NCBI GenBank assembly: GCA_045579705.1
Contig: JAZNMP010000015.1
Coordinates: forward strand, 46,154-110,153
DNA length: 64,000 bases
Reading direction: 5' to 3'
Source: Lachnocurva sp045579705
GTDB taxonomy: Bacteria; Bacillota; Clostridia; Lachnospirales; Lachnospiraceae
In this document: one piece after another, positions 7,710 to 16,055 of the stretch
Layout: each line of letters opens with the position of its first letter
Numbering within the stretch: position 1 is the first letter of the stretch
The notes under the pieces: generated by a model
Database searches by the model: none
What the model was told of the DNA's origin: nothing
What the model saw: the letters and a program-made list of their open reading frames with translations, nothing else
Translations under genes and position numbers: made by a program

Positions 7710-9548
7710 ATGGTTATGAAGAGAAAAATATTATTTATTAGAAAACTCGCATATTACTTGCGAATATATGGCGTACGCGAAGTATACAGAATCATGACGG
7801 CTCGTAAGAACAAGCCGTATAATTTTGATGACTATAAATGGTTCCAGAAGAAGCATAGATTGAAGAGTTCGGATGCAATGTTTCAGAGGGCTTTTCGCTC
7901 GGAGAAGAACTTTCTCATTTGCGTGATCGACGCGGACAGTGAGCAGGAAATTGAGACATCAAACTTAAAGAAGTCGCTGGCGAAGTCTACTTACGAGAGA
8001 TTTGACTTCGTCGCATGGCCTGAACTGATTTCTAAAATGAAAGACCTTGGGGTGCATCGTGACGAAGCGTCCTCCGATGGGAAACACGGCGAGAACTATA
8101 CCCACGTCATCTTTGCGAAAAAAGATGATGCATTTTCTCAGGATGCCTTGTACGAATACGCAAATGCGCTGGATCGAGACAAATATATAGACTTAATCTA
8201 CTGTGACTCGGACCATTATGACTCTGAGAAGAGGGGGCTTAGATTTGATCCTTATTTCAAACCAGCTTTCAGTCCTGACTATCTCGAAGAGTTTAATTAT
8301 ATCCGAATGGGATATGCGGTGGAGATTGGAGTCGTAAGGAAAGCTTTTTCCAGAGGCGTAGAGAGAAATGAGTTGGATCTCATCATTACGCTTACGGATG
8401 CAGCAGATTCGATCGAGCTTCCGGGAGGCGGTTCAAAGAATATCGCGCACCTTTCAAAGATGCTTTATCACGAAGATGTGCGGATTACAGATGAAGGTTT
8501 GAAGGATGGTAGAGTTCATACTGATTTGATCAGGTATGAGCAGAGAGCCAGCGAGAAGCTGGATGAAAGTGCTGAGTGTGATATCAGGGCGCTGGAGAAG
8601 CATTATCAGAGGCTCGACGAACCGGGAAAAGTTACACGAGGAAAGGTAGCTGGAACATATCACTTTATCCACGATATTGAGGAAGAGCCACTGGTTTCTA
8701 TCATCGTTCCGAATATGGACCATTTGGAGGATTTGAAGACTTGTATCGAGAGCTTTGATAAGTCGACTTACAGAAATATCGAGTGGATTATCGTCGAGAA
8801 CAATAGCCGCGATTCCAAGCTGTTTGATTACTATAGTAGGATTAGTAAGCGTGATGATGTGCGTGTTATCGAGTATCACGATGACTTCAATTTCTCCCAG
8901 ATTTGTAATCGAGGTGTTGAGGAGTCGGAGGGTGATTTGCTTCTGTTCCTGAATAATGATACTGAACTTCTTAATCCGAACTCGCTTACTGAGATGGTTA
9001 CGACCTTGATGCGAGAAGGCGTAGGTATCGTCGGTGCGAGATTGCTCTACGATGATAATACTGTGCAGCACGCTGGTGTAACATTGGGTGTCGGCGGATT
9101 TGCCTGTCATTCAAATGCTTACATTGAGGACGAAGATCCGGGATACATGAATCGAAGTCTGGTTATGACGGATGTGGCTGCTGTGACGGCGGCTTGTCTG
9201 CTGATAGATAGGGACATGTTCTTCGACCTCGGTGGTTTCGATGAAAGCTATCAGGTCGCGGCAAACGATGTCGATTTGTGTATGAAGGTTCTGCATGAAG
9301 GATTGAAGGTGGTTTATAATCCTTATTCAATCTTCCATCATTATGAGTCGAAGTCACGTGGCGACGATCGCGCGCAGATGAAGAAGGCAAAACGTTTGCA
9401 GAGCGAGGTGGATCGTTTCGCAAAACGATGGAAAGATATCCTGGTAAATGGCGACCCGTATTACAACTCAAACTTCTCTCGTGGATTTGAGTACAAGGTG
9501 AAGCTTAGAAAGCAGAAATGGCATAGGGCTTTCTTCTATAGAAGATAG
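7710..9548 (+). CDS. Glycosyltransferase family 2 (rhamnosyltransferase-like) with N-terminal extension
   Basis: This 612-residue protein has a C-terminal GT-A domain (about 326-565). The domain starts EEPLVSIIVPNMDHLEDLK, continues with a DXD-type NND at 415-417 (LLFLNNDTEL), and then has GGFDESYQVAANDVDLCMK and FHHYES, typical of bacterial GT2 enzymes that build surface polysaccharides. The N-terminal 320 residues resemble the degenerate GT-like extension of two-domain GT2 proteins (CDSDHYD near 166). No transmembrane segment or signal peptide is apparent, so it should act at the cytoplasmic face with a nucleotide-sugar donor. No Shine-Dalgarno site is visible before ATG 7710 or the in-frame ATG 7716, and an inverted repeat abuts the start. 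It is not inside a polysaccharide cluster here. Confidence 0.85.
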   Translation: MVMKRKILFIRKLAYYLRIYGVREVYRIMTARKNKPYNFDDYKWFQKKHRLKSSDAMFQRAFRSEKNFLICVIDADSEQEIETSNLKKSLAKSTYERFDFVAWPELISKMKDLGVHRDEASSDGKHGENYTHVIFAKKDDAFSQDALYEYANALDRDKYIDLIYCDSDHYDSEKRGLRFDPYFKPAFSPDYLEEFNYIRMGYAVEIGVVRKAFSRGVERNELDLIITLTDAADSIELPGGGSKNIAHLSKMLYHEDVRITDEGLKDGRVHTDLIRYEQRASEKLDESAECDIRALEKHYQRLDEPGKVTRGKVAGTYHFIHDIEEEPLVSIIVPNMDHLEDLKTCIESFDKSTYRNIEWIIVENNSRDSKLFDYYSRISKRDDVRVIEYHDDFNFSQICNRGVEESEGDLLLFLNNDTELLNPNSLTEMVTTLMREGVGIVGARLLYDDNTVQHAGVTLGVGGFACHSNAYIEDEDPGYMNRSLVMTDVAAVTAACLLIDRDMFFDLGGFDESYQVAANDVDLCMKVLHEGLKVVYNPYSIFHHYESKSRGDDRAQMKKAKRLQSEVDRFAKRWKDILVNGDPYYNSNFSRGFEYKVKLRKQKWHRAFFYRR

Positions 9549-9621
9549 ATTTCATAAGTCTCTTTTTTTACAGAATATCTTTAAAATACAGTTTATTTTA
9601 TGAAAAAATGTGCTAAAATAA

Positions 9622-9677
9622 CCGCTATCACTTGTCATATTTGTTAGGCAAACGAAGGTGAGCGGGTGGATTTTTTT
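9622..9677 (+). promoter_or_regulatory. Stem-loop with T-run upstream of metN
   Basis: CCGCT-AT-CACTT (9622-9633) can pair with AAGGTGAGCGG (9655-9665), and TTTTTTT follows at 9671-9677. It may terminate upstream transcription or act as a leader attenuator for metNIQ. A -10-like TAAAAT (with TG two bases upstream) at 9614 is close enough that the stem would start near the transcription start. I see no SAM-I (S-box) consensus, so this is not called a riboswitch. Confidence 0.45.
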
Positions 9678-9702
9678 CAAAAAAAAAAAGGATTACAAAT
9701 AA

Positions 9703-10740
9703 ATGACTGATTTAAATAGTGAGATTAGAAATGAAAATGGTCCGATTCTGTCGATTCAGCATCTGATGAAGACTTTCTCGGACAAAGATGGCGATTTCAA
9801 TGCGCTTAAAGATATCAGCATCGATATCGAGCGAGGTGAAATCTACGGTATCATCGGACTTTCTGGCGCAGGTAAGTCTACGCTGGTTCGATGCATGAAT
9901 TTCCTCGAGAAACCGACTGAGGGAAAGGTTATCTTTGACGGACAGGATCTGTCTGCCGTCAGCGCAAAGGAACTGAGAGCGGTTCGTCAGCGCATGGGTA
10001 TGATCTTCCAGCAGTTTGAGCTTCTGGCGCAGAGAGATGCTCTGAGAAACGTGACTTTTCCGCTTGAGATAAAGGGCGTTCCGAAGAAGGAAGCAGAGGA
10101 GAGAGCCCGCGAGCTTCTGAAGATCGTAGATCTCGAAGGCAGAGAGCACGCTTATCCATCGCAGCTTAGTGGTGGTCAGAAGCAGAGAGTTGCTATCGCG
10201 AGAGCGCTTGCAACCAGACCGGATGTCCTGCTTTGCGACGAAGCGACATCAGCGCTCGATCCTAATACTACTCATTCTATTCTCGAACTTTTGAAGAGAT
10301 TGAACCGCGATATGGGAATCACTGTCATCGTGATCACACACGAGATGGATGTTATTTCTCGTATCTGCGATAGAGTTGCTATCATCGATCAGGGGATGAT
10401 CGCGGAGAGCGGCGAAGTAAGCGAAATCTTTATGGCACCAAAGACAAAGATCGGACGTGACCTGATCCTCGGCGATGCTATGGAAGATGTGCGTTTCGGC
10501 GGCGGAAAAATGTACCGCATCACTTTCGATGGTAGAAAGACTCATGAGCCACTGATTTCAAATATCGTACTTCAATCAAAGGCTCCTATAAATATCCTGT
10601 ACGCGCATACAAAGGACGTGGGTGGAATCACTTACGGACAGATGGTCATTCAGACTCCAGAGGACGAAGGCCAGCAGCGTGAAATTCTCAATATCTTGAG
10701 AAGTACAGGAATTCCATATGAGGAGGTAGATGAAGTATGA
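9703..10740 (+). CDS. metN: Methionine ABC transporter ATP-binding protein MetN
   Basis: This 345-residue ATPase has Walker A GLSGAGKSTL, signature LSGGQKQR and Walker B VLLCDEATSALD, followed by a C-terminal extension (about 265-345) matching the NIL/ACT-like domain of MetN, which senses cytoplasmic methionine and inhibits transport. It powers import of methionine through MetI with MetQ as lipoprotein receptor. Its stop overlaps the metI start by 4 bp (ATGA), giving translational coupling. The ribosome binding site is AAAGGA after a poly-A stretch. The complete metNIQ order supports the call over other amino acid ATPases. Confidence 0.95.
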   Translation: MTDLNSEIRNENGPILSIQHLMKTFSDKDGDFNALKDISIDIERGEIYGIIGLSGAGKSTLVRCMNFLEKPTEGKVIFDGQDLSAVSAKELRAVRQRMGMIFQQFELLAQRDALRNVTFPLEIKGVPKKEAEERARELLKIVDLEGREHAYPSQLSGGQKQRVAIARALATRPDVLLCDEATSALDPNTTHSILELLKRLNRDMGITVIVITHEMDVISRICDRVAIIDQGMIAESGEVSEIFMAPKTKIGRDLILGDAMEDVRFGGGKMYRITFDGRKTHEPLISNIVLQSKAPINILYAHTKDVGGITYGQMVIQTPEDEGQQREILNILRSTGIPYEEVDEV

Positions 10741-11402
10741 AATTCGATCAGGCTATGTTAGATATGTTTATTACAGGCACTATCGAAACTTTCATCCTCG
10801 TGTTTGTTTCGACATTTGTTGCTTATATTATCGGTACACCTTTTGGAATCCTGCTCGCAGTGACAAAGAAAAATGGTGTTCATCCGATGCCTATTCTAAA
10901 TGGAATCGTAGGTTTCATCATAAATATCCTGCGTTCTATTCCGTTTATCATCCTGCTTCTCATGGTTATGCCGCTCACTAGAACGCTCGTCGGAACTACA
11001 GTCGGCGTGCAGGCGGTCGTACCACCACTTATGATTTCATCCGCGCCATACATCGCGCGTGTCATCGAAAGTGAACTCGCAGAAGTAGATTACGGTGTCA
11101 TCGAAGCCGCTCGTTCTATGGGCGCATCCGATTGGCAGATTATCACAAAAGTATTGCTCCCAGAAGCAAAACCATCCATAATATTAGGAGCTGCTCTCGT
11201 TCTCACCACAGTAGTCGGCTACTCATGTATGTCAGGCTTCGTAGGAGGCGGTGGAATCGGTGATATCGCAGTTCGTTACGGATATTATCGTCGAGACGAC
11301 ACAGTTATGTACATCTCAGTTGTATTGCTGGTAATTCTGGTACAGATTATTCAGTCGCTAGGTAATCGCATATCTAGAAAGGCAGATAAGCGTATTAAAT
11401 AG
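10737..11402 (+). CDS. metI: Methionine ABC transporter permease MetI
   Basis: This 221-residue integral membrane protein has about five hydrophobic segments. The binding-protein-dependent permease (EAA-type) loop EAARSMGASDWQIITKVLLP sits near residues 122-141, the site contacted by MetN. Length and motif fit the MetI family. GAGGAGG lies about 10 bp upstream of the ATG, within the end of metN. Confidence 0.95.
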   Translation: MKFDQAMLDMFITGTIETFILVFVSTFVAYIIGTPFGILLAVTKKNGVHPMPILNGIVGFIINILRSIPFIILLLMVMPLTRTLVGTTVGVQAVVPPLMISSAPYIARVIESELAEVDYGVIEAARSMGASDWQIITKVLLPEAKPSIILGAALVLTTVVGYSCMSGFVGGGGIGDIAVRYGYYRRDDTVMYISVVLLVILVQIIQSLGNRISRKADKRIK

Positions 11403-11443
11403 ATTTTTTTACACAAAGGGTAGACGTACTAAGGAGGAAAAAG

Positions 11444-12256
11444 ATGAAAAAGACATTTGCAAAACTACTCGCATTGACTCTCGTTGCTGGCACAGTTTTC
11501 ACTGGATGCGGCGCGAAAAAAGACTCAAAGGAAATCGTTATCGGTGCCACACCAAGCCCACATGCTGAAATCCTAGGCATTGCAAAGGAAGAGCTTGAGA
11601 AGGATGGCTGGAAAGTTACTATTAAAGAATACTCAGACTACATTCAGCCAAACGTAGCACTTGCATCTGGAGATTTGGATGCAAACTATTTCCAGCACAA
11701 ACCTTATCTCGATTCTTACAACGAAGAGAACAAGACTGATCTAGTTAGCGCTGGCGAAGTTCACTACGAGCCTTTCGGAATCTTCCCAGGAAAGACAAAG
11801 TCTCTCGATGAAGTAAAAGACGGTGCTATCGTAGGTGTTCCAAATGATACTACAAACGAAGCTCGTGCTCTTAAGCTTCTCGAAGCTCAGGGACTTATCA
11901 AGTTAAAGAGCGGTGCTGGTTTGAAGGCTACTGTTAAAGACATCGAAAAGAATCCAAAGAATCTAGAAATCAAAGAGCTTGAAGCAGCACAGATTCCAAA
12001 GTCACTTCAGGATCTCGATCTCGCAGTTGTAAATGGTAACTATGCTATCGAAGCTGGTCTCTCACCAAAGAACGATTCACTCGCTCTCGAAGACCAGGAA
12101 TCTCTCGGTGCAAAGACTTACGGAAACGTAATCGCTGTTCAGAAGGGCAACAAAGATAGCGCAAAGACAAAGGCTCTCATGAAGGCCCTCAAGTCTGATA
12201 AGGTAAAGAAATTTATCGAAGAAAAATACGACGGCGCAGTTGTAGCGTTGTTCTAA
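11444..12256 (+). CDS. metQ: Methionine-binding lipoprotein MetQ (NlpA family)
   Basis: This 270-residue protein has a lipoprotein signal peptide ending in the lipobox VFTGC (Cys22 is the predicted lipidated residue). The mature part has the NlpA/MetQ pattern: EIVIGATPSPHAEIL, then SDYIQPNVALASGDLDANYFQHKPYLD, and VVNGNYAIEAG. It captures methionine outside the membrane for MetNI. AAGGAGG precedes the ATG. A strong terminator follows, closing the operon. Confidence 0.95.
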   Translation: MKKTFAKLLALTLVAGTVFTGCGAKKDSKEIVIGATPSPHAEILGIAKEELEKDGWKVTIKEYSDYIQPNVALASGDLDANYFQHKPYLDSYNEENKTDLVSAGEVHYEPFGIFPGKTKSLDEVKDGAIVGVPNDTTNEARALKLLEAQGLIKLKSGAGLKATVKDIEKNPKNLEIKELEAAQIPKSLQDLDLAVVNGNYAIEAGLSPKNDSLALEDQESLGAKTYGNVIAVQKGNKDSAKTKALMKALKSDKVKKFIEEKYDGAVVALF

Positions 12257-12317
12257 TAGAGGAATGCTTAGGTAGAGAAATGCTTAGGGCTCTGGGAGAC
12301 CTGGGGCGAGCAGTGAG

Positions 12318-12348
12318 CAAGCGCAGCGGTGGCTGCGCTTGTTTTTTT
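12318..12348 (+). terminator. Terminator of metNIQ
   Basis: A perfect 10-bp stem CAAGCGCAGC / GCTGCGCTTG with a GGTG loop is followed by seven T. Confidence 0.93.
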
Positions 12349-12394
12349 GTTGCTGAGAGCTGATGTGGATTTTTTTTTTGCTGGGGGCTGATGT

Positions 12395-12591
12395 GGTGTG
12401 AAATGAAGAAAAAGCAAGAATTCACACCAATATATATATATCAAGATGGTGGTGTGAAATAGGGAATTGTGAAGAATTCACACCATGACGATTTTTGAGC
12501 ACTGGTGTGAAATGAAGGAAAAGCAAGAATTCACACCAATATATATATCAAGATAGTGGTGTGAATTCTAGGAAAAGTTGGATTTCACATT
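12395..12591. repeat. Tandem array B: four 34-nt palindromic units (GGTGTGAA...TTCACACC)
   Basis: Units lie at 12395-12428, 12451-12484, 12504-12537 and 12558-12591. Each is exactly 34 nt, with 8-bp arms GGTGTGAA / TTCACACC (the last arm decayed to TTCACATT) around an 18-nt purine-rich, variable loop. Units are separated by about 20 AT-rich bases, giving a period of 53-56 bp. The array fills the gap between the metNIQ terminator and the maf stop codon. Confidence 0.93.
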
Positions 12592-12595
12592 ACAA

Positions 12596-13207
12596 TTAGA
12601 TCATCTCCAACTTCTTCATCTCTTCATAAATCTTTGAAACAGGAAGGCCGATTACATTTTCAAAATTTCCTTTTACGCCGGAGACATGTATAGAGAAGTC
12701 GCCCTGGATTCCGTAGGCGCCGGCCTTGTCGAGTGGATCGCCGGTTGAGATGTAGGCGTGGATTTCATCGGTGCTTAATTCGTTGAAAGTTACCTCGGTT
12801 CTGTCAAAGAAGGAAACGATAACTGGTTCGGCTGCTTTTGAACCATCGTTGCTATCAAACACGAAAGCTACACCAGTGTAGACTTCGTGAGCCTTTCCGG
12901 ACAAGCTTGATAGCATTTCGAAAGCGTCCCCCTCATCGGATGGTTTGCCGAGAATCTGACCTTCGTGGACGACGATAGTGTCGGCGCCGAGGACGAAGAG
13001 GGAGTCTTTTTCCGCGGAGCGGGGGATGTTGGAAAGGCGATTATAAACCTCGAGCGCCTTCTCGCGGGCGAGGGACATTGCGTATTTTGCGGGCTCGGTT
13101 TCGGAGGTGAGCTCTTCGCCGAAGGCTTTTTGCACTTCGAATGGAAGGTGAAGTTTTTGGATGAGCTCAACTCGGCGAGGTGAGCCGGAAGCTAATATAT
13201 ATTTCAT
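12596..13207 (-). CDS. maf: Maf family nucleoside triphosphate pyrophosphatase
   Basis: This 203-residue protein starts MKYILASGSPRRVELI, the Maf ASxSPRR signature, and has FVLGADTIV with the conserved GADT and a later ST-x-DPLDKAGAYGIQG. Maf proteins hydrolyse canonical or modified nucleoside triphosphates (dTTP/UTP and similar) to monophosphates as house-cleaning enzymes. On the minus strand AGAGGAAATC precedes the ATG. It is convergent with metNIQ; array B separates the two ends. Confidence 0.93.
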   Translation of the reverse strand: MKYILASGSPRRVELIQKLHLPFEVQKAFGEELTSETEPAKYAMSLAREKALEVYNRLSNIPRSAEKDSLFVLGADTIVVHEGQILGKPSDEGDAFEMLSSLSGKAHEVYTGVAFVFDSNDGSKAAEPVIVSFFDRTEVTFNELSTDEIHAYISTGDPLDKAGAYGIQGDFSIHVSGVKGNFENVIGLPVSKIYEEMKKLEMI

Positions 13208-13320
13208 GATTTCCTCTTTTCAATCTGTTTTTTTCGCGAGAAATAGTGTACCATTTTTGATATAATGAAAAAAGTTGTATCAAAGAATATTTTGCATAAA
13301 AATGCACGGAGGGTTATGTT

Positions 13321-13935
13321 ATGGGAAGTTTTGATGCAAGTAAATACCCTGCGATCGAGGTGGGGGCGAAGCTGGATGCGGGGATCAGTTACGAGGCCGC
13401 GCTCGACCTTTTGAAGAAATACAATGACGATGAATTTCACATCGAGCATGGCGAGACGGTTTCGAAGTTGATGGGGTATTTTGCGAAGCAGGAAGATCCG
13501 GAGAATGTGGCGTTTTGGGAGATCGTCGGCTTGCTTCATGATCTCGACTGGGAAAAGTGGCCGGATGAGGTGGCTCATACGACGAAGACGGCCGAACTTC
13601 TCGACGAGGCGGGGGTCGATCCGCGCGTTGCGCATGCGATTATGACGCACAATTCGGATTACAACGATGCACTTCCAAAACCAGAGCACATCATGGAGCG
13701 CTATCTTTGGGCGACGGACGAGCTTTCGGGCCTCTACGGCGCGATCATCCGCATGTATCCGTCGCATTCTGCGCAGGATCTCAACCTGAAATCCGTGAAA
13801 AAGAAGTTCAAGAACAAGGGTTTTGCCGGTGGTTGCGACCGCGCGTACATGGAACAGGGCGCGGTAATGCTCGGAATCGAAGTCGAGGAAATGCTCGATC
13901 GCTACATCGAAGCTTATAAGGAGCTGTTTGATTAA
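13321..13935 (+). CDS. HD-domain metal-dependent phosphohydrolase
   Basis: This 204-residue protein has an HD domain: HIEHGETVSKLMGYFAK, then GLLHDLDWEKW with the HD doublet, AHTTKTAELLDEAG and AIMTHNSDY, and ATDELSGLY carrying the final Asp. The arrangement resembles stand-alone HDIG-type hydrolases that act on nucleotides or phosphate esters. The substrate is not readable. CGGAGGG lies upstream of ATG 13321. It diverges from maf and is followed 50 bp later by a flavodoxin gene. Confidence 0.85.
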   Translation: MGSFDASKYPAIEVGAKLDAGISYEAALDLLKKYNDDEFHIEHGETVSKLMGYFAKQEDPENVAFWEIVGLLHDLDWEKWPDEVAHTTKTAELLDEAGVDPRVAHAIMTHNSDYNDALPKPEHIMERYLWATDELSGLYGAIIRMYPSHSAQDLNLKSVKKKFKNKGFAGGCDRAYMEQGAVMLGIEVEEMLDRYIEAYKELFD

Positions 13936-13984
13936 GAATACGCCGCGCGGCGTTTGAATATGTTTCAAAGGAGGAAATGGGGTT

Positions 13985-14428
13985 ATGAAAAGCGCAATAG
14001 TTTACGCGTCGACTCATCACGGTAACACGAAGAAGCTCGTCGATGCGATTTCATCAGAGTTTGACGTTGATTTGGTGGATGCTGTTTCGAAGGCGGAGTT
14101 TGACCTCGCGCCGTATGACTTGATCGTGTTCGCATCGGGAATTTATGCGGCAAAGATGCATCCGAAGGTTATTTCTTTCGCGGAGAACAATCTTCCTTCA
14201 GGAAAAAAGATTGCCTACATCATGACTAGTGCCATGAACAAGGATTTCTCGAAGTGTATGACTAGTGCGGTTTCTAGTAAAGATGCTGAAGTTTTGGGCG
14301 TTTATACTTGTCATGGTTATAATACTTTTGGGCCATTTAAGCTCGTCGGAGGCACTAGCAAAGGTCATCCGGATGAGGCAGACGTTCAGGGCGCGGTGGA
14401 TTTTTTCCGAAGGATAAGTGCTGAATAA
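13985..14428 (+). CDS. Flavodoxin-like protein
   Basis: This 147-residue protein starts KSAIVYASTHHGNTKKLVDAI, the flavodoxin FMN-phosphate loop (T-x-x-GNT), and has FASGIYAAKMHPKVISF and GVYTCHGYNTFGPF, typical of short flavodoxin/flavodoxin-domain proteins that carry FMN and transfer electrons in the cytoplasm. Length matches the family. AAAGGAGG lies upstream of the ATG. The redox partner is unknown. Confidence 0.88.
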   Translation: MKSAIVYASTHHGNTKKLVDAISSEFDVDLVDAVSKAEFDLAPYDLIVFASGIYAAKMHPKVISFAENNLPSGKKIAYIMTSAMNKDFSKCMTSAVSSKDAEVLGVYTCHGYNTFGPFKLVGGTSKGHPDEADVQGAVDFFRRISAE

Positions 14429-14495
14429 GATTGCACTTCGAAAAATAATTTACTTTTGGGAAATCAAGTGCTAACATAGTTTAGGAAAAATTAAT

Positions 14496-14598
14496 AGTTG
14501 CTGGGGGCGCGAATACGCTGAGAGGCGCCGAGCGGGAGACCGCGCAGGTGCTGACCCTTACTTACTTGATCCAGATAATGCTGGCGAAAGGAAGCAAG
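14496..14598 (+). ncRNA. TPP (THI-box) riboswitch aptamer
   Basis: The conserved TPP aptamer blocks are present in order: a G-rich start (CTGGGGG), CTGAGA, CTGACCCTT, ACTTGATCCAGATAATG, and CTGGCGAAAGGAAGC, which closes the outer helix with the first bases (AGTTGCT / AGCAAG-type pairing). It lies upstream of a ThiT-type thiamine transporter, the expected target. It binds thiamine pyrophosphate and should switch expression off when TPP is abundant. Confidence 0.95.
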
Positions 14599-14727
14599 TT
14601 AGAAGCCTTAAGTCGCAGAGTTTCTGCAGTGATGCGGAAGGAATGTGCGAATGTTTAAAATGCATGAAATGCACGAATGTTTGAAACGCATGAAATGCGC
14701 GAAAATGGGCGATGAATTGAAAGTATG

Positions 14728-14764
14728 AGAACCTCCGGTAGAGAAAAAGGGAGGTTCTTTTTTT
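14728..14764 (+). terminator. Riboswitch expression platform: terminator that also holds the thiT ribosome binding site
   Basis: AGAACCTCC (14728-14736) pairs with GGAGGTTCT (14750-14758), followed by seven T ending at 14764. The thiT ATG is the next base. The only plausible Shine-Dalgarno word, GGGAGG (14749-14754), is inside the 3' arm. Formation of this hairpin should therefore both terminate transcription and hide the ribosome binding site. Between aptamer and hairpin is a roughly 26-nt imperfect duplication (CGAATGTTT...CATGAAATGC, about 14647-14698). Confidence 0.85.
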
Positions 14765-15439
14765 ATGGCATTTTTTATTACTAAAACGAGTGAAGGCACA
14801 TACATGCCAACTGTGGGAGGCTTTTCTGCGCTTGTAATTATCATGTTCGCGACACTGCTTCTGGGAAATTTCATCTTTAACAAAGGCAAGGCCTTGAATG
14901 CGAAGCAGATTGCATTTTCTGCGATGGCGGTTGCGCTTGCGATGGTAACTTCAAATATCAAACTTGTGAAGATGCCTTATGGCGGCTCAGTTACTTTGTT
15001 TTCAATGCTGTTCATCGTTATGATCGGTTATTGGTTTGGACTTGCGAATGGCTTGTCTGCTGCGATCGCGTACGGTTTATTGCAGCTCGTTATCGATCCT
15101 TATATCATTAGTTTTCCGCAGATGATGTGCGATTACGTGTATGCGTTTGGTGCGCTCGGACTGGCTGGATTGTTCTCTAAATCTAAGTTTGGACTGATCA
15201 AAGGATACGTTGCCGGCGTGCTCGGAAGATTCTTCTTCTCGTTCCTGTCTGGCTGGATCTTTTTTGGATCATATGCTGGGGACTATGGATTCAAGTCAGG
15301 CGTGACTTACTCTTTCGTTTACAACGGAATGTATATCGGCCTGGAAGCGCTGATTACTCTGGTTATTCTGTTTGTCCCTCAGGTTCGTCATGGATTTGAT
15401 TCTGTGAAAAAGATGGCCGTAGGGGAAGCTAGGGTGTGA
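14765..15439 (+). CDS. thiT: Thiamine ECF transporter S component ThiT
   Basis: This 224-residue membrane protein has about six hydrophobic segments. The ThiT/YuaJ pattern is visible in AMAVALAMVTSNIKLVKMPYGGSVTLFSML and YGLLQLVIDP, then GALGLAG and SGWIFFGSYA. The S component binds thiamine with high affinity and works with a shared ECF energising module encoded elsewhere. The TPP riboswitch upstream confirms thiamine as ligand. The last codons (GGG-TGT-GA region) lie within the first palindrome of array C, which supplies the stop codon. Confidence 0.93.
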   Translation: MAFFITKTSEGTYMPTVGGFSALVIIMFATLLLGNFIFNKGKALNAKQIAFSAMAVALAMVTSNIKLVKMPYGGSVTLFSMLFIVMIGYWFGLANGLSAAIAYGLLQLVIDPYIISFPQMMCDYVYAFGALGLAGLFSKSKFGLIKGYVAGVLGRFFFSFLSGWIFFGSYAGDYGFKSGVTYSFVYNGMYIGLEALITLVILFVPQVRHGFDSVKKMAVGEARV

Positions 15440-15625
15440 AATTAGTATTTGCATGGAATCACACCCGTGGATTTTTTGGAGCATGGTGTGAAATTTAGGA
15501 TTTGCACGGAATCACACCATAGTTTATGGCGATTTGATGGTGTGAGATTAACGAAAGGTGCAGTTTCACACTAGTGGTCAAAATCGAGGTTGGTGTGTAA
15601 TCTGGGAAAAGAAGAGATTCACACC
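15432..15625. repeat. Tandem array C: four 33-34-nt palindromic units (GGTGTGA...TCACACC)
   Basis: Units lie at 15433-15465, 15485-15518, 15539-15572 and 15592-15625, with 52-54-bp periods. Arms are GGTGTGA / TCACACC with variable inner sequence; the third unit ends TCACACT. The first unit overlaps the thiT stop codon. Same family as arrays B and D. Confidence 0.93.
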
Positions 15626-15717
15626 AATTCTTTTGACTTGCTTTGTGTTTTTAGTATTAATCGAGTGCTCGCTTCGCTCACAGAGTGGGATTGGTGGGAG
15701 AGCGCAGGATATTGATA

Positions 15718-15841
15718 TATGTTTGCTTGGTTGATTATATTCATCAAAGAAAGCAGCCTGTCAAGGACGTAAGCCTTCGGTGGCTTCGCCATCCTTGACA
15801 GACTGCTTTTTTTGTTGAAAAGGTGTTATCAAGCAAACATA
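15718..15841. mobile_element. 124-bp inverted-repeat element with internal terminator-like hairpin (MITE-like or ncRNA)
   Basis: Perfect 12-bp terminal inverted repeats TATGTTTGCTTG (15718-15729) and CAAGCAAACATA (15830-15841) enclose two hairpins. One is a short TTGAT / ATCAA stem. The other is a long stem built from AAAGCAG-C-CTGTCAAGGA and TCCTTGACAG-A-CTGCTTT, followed by a T-run. No ORF is inside. It could be a miniature transposable element, a structured RNA, or a strong terminator flanked by chance repeats. No target-site duplication is obvious. Confidence 0.5.
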
Positions 15842-16055
15842 ATAGGATTACTCTGCGGCGCAGCCGCACTTGATTTGTCAATTGAAAATCGCAATTATAA
15901 ACAAATTATAAACTGAAAGTTTATAAATGGCGGCTTTTTCCGCCCGGTTGTTAATAAAGATAACCTATCTTTAATAAATTTTAGCTTGATTTGGTGATAT
16001 GATTGTAGAAGTCTGTAACATTTTGAAATTTTAATGATATTAGGAGGTTTATGAT
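15842..16055. other. Hairpin-rich intergenic region and putative promoter before P2
   Basis: After the inverted-repeat element come TGCGGC-GCA-GCCGCA, a perfect TTATAAACT-GAA-AGTTTATAA hairpin (15906-15926), a GGCGG/CCGCC stem and an AAAGAT/ATCTTT stem (about 15956-15972). An extended -10-like TG-A-TATGAT lies at 15995-16003. The stretch 15626-15717, between array C and the element, shows only a small CGCTTCGCTC-type palindrome. Confidence 0.4.

Noticed and set aside
9549..9702. SAM riboswitch upstream of metNIQ
   Set aside because: The S-box core motifs are absent; only a single stem-loop with a T-run is visible and it lies too close to the possible -10 box.
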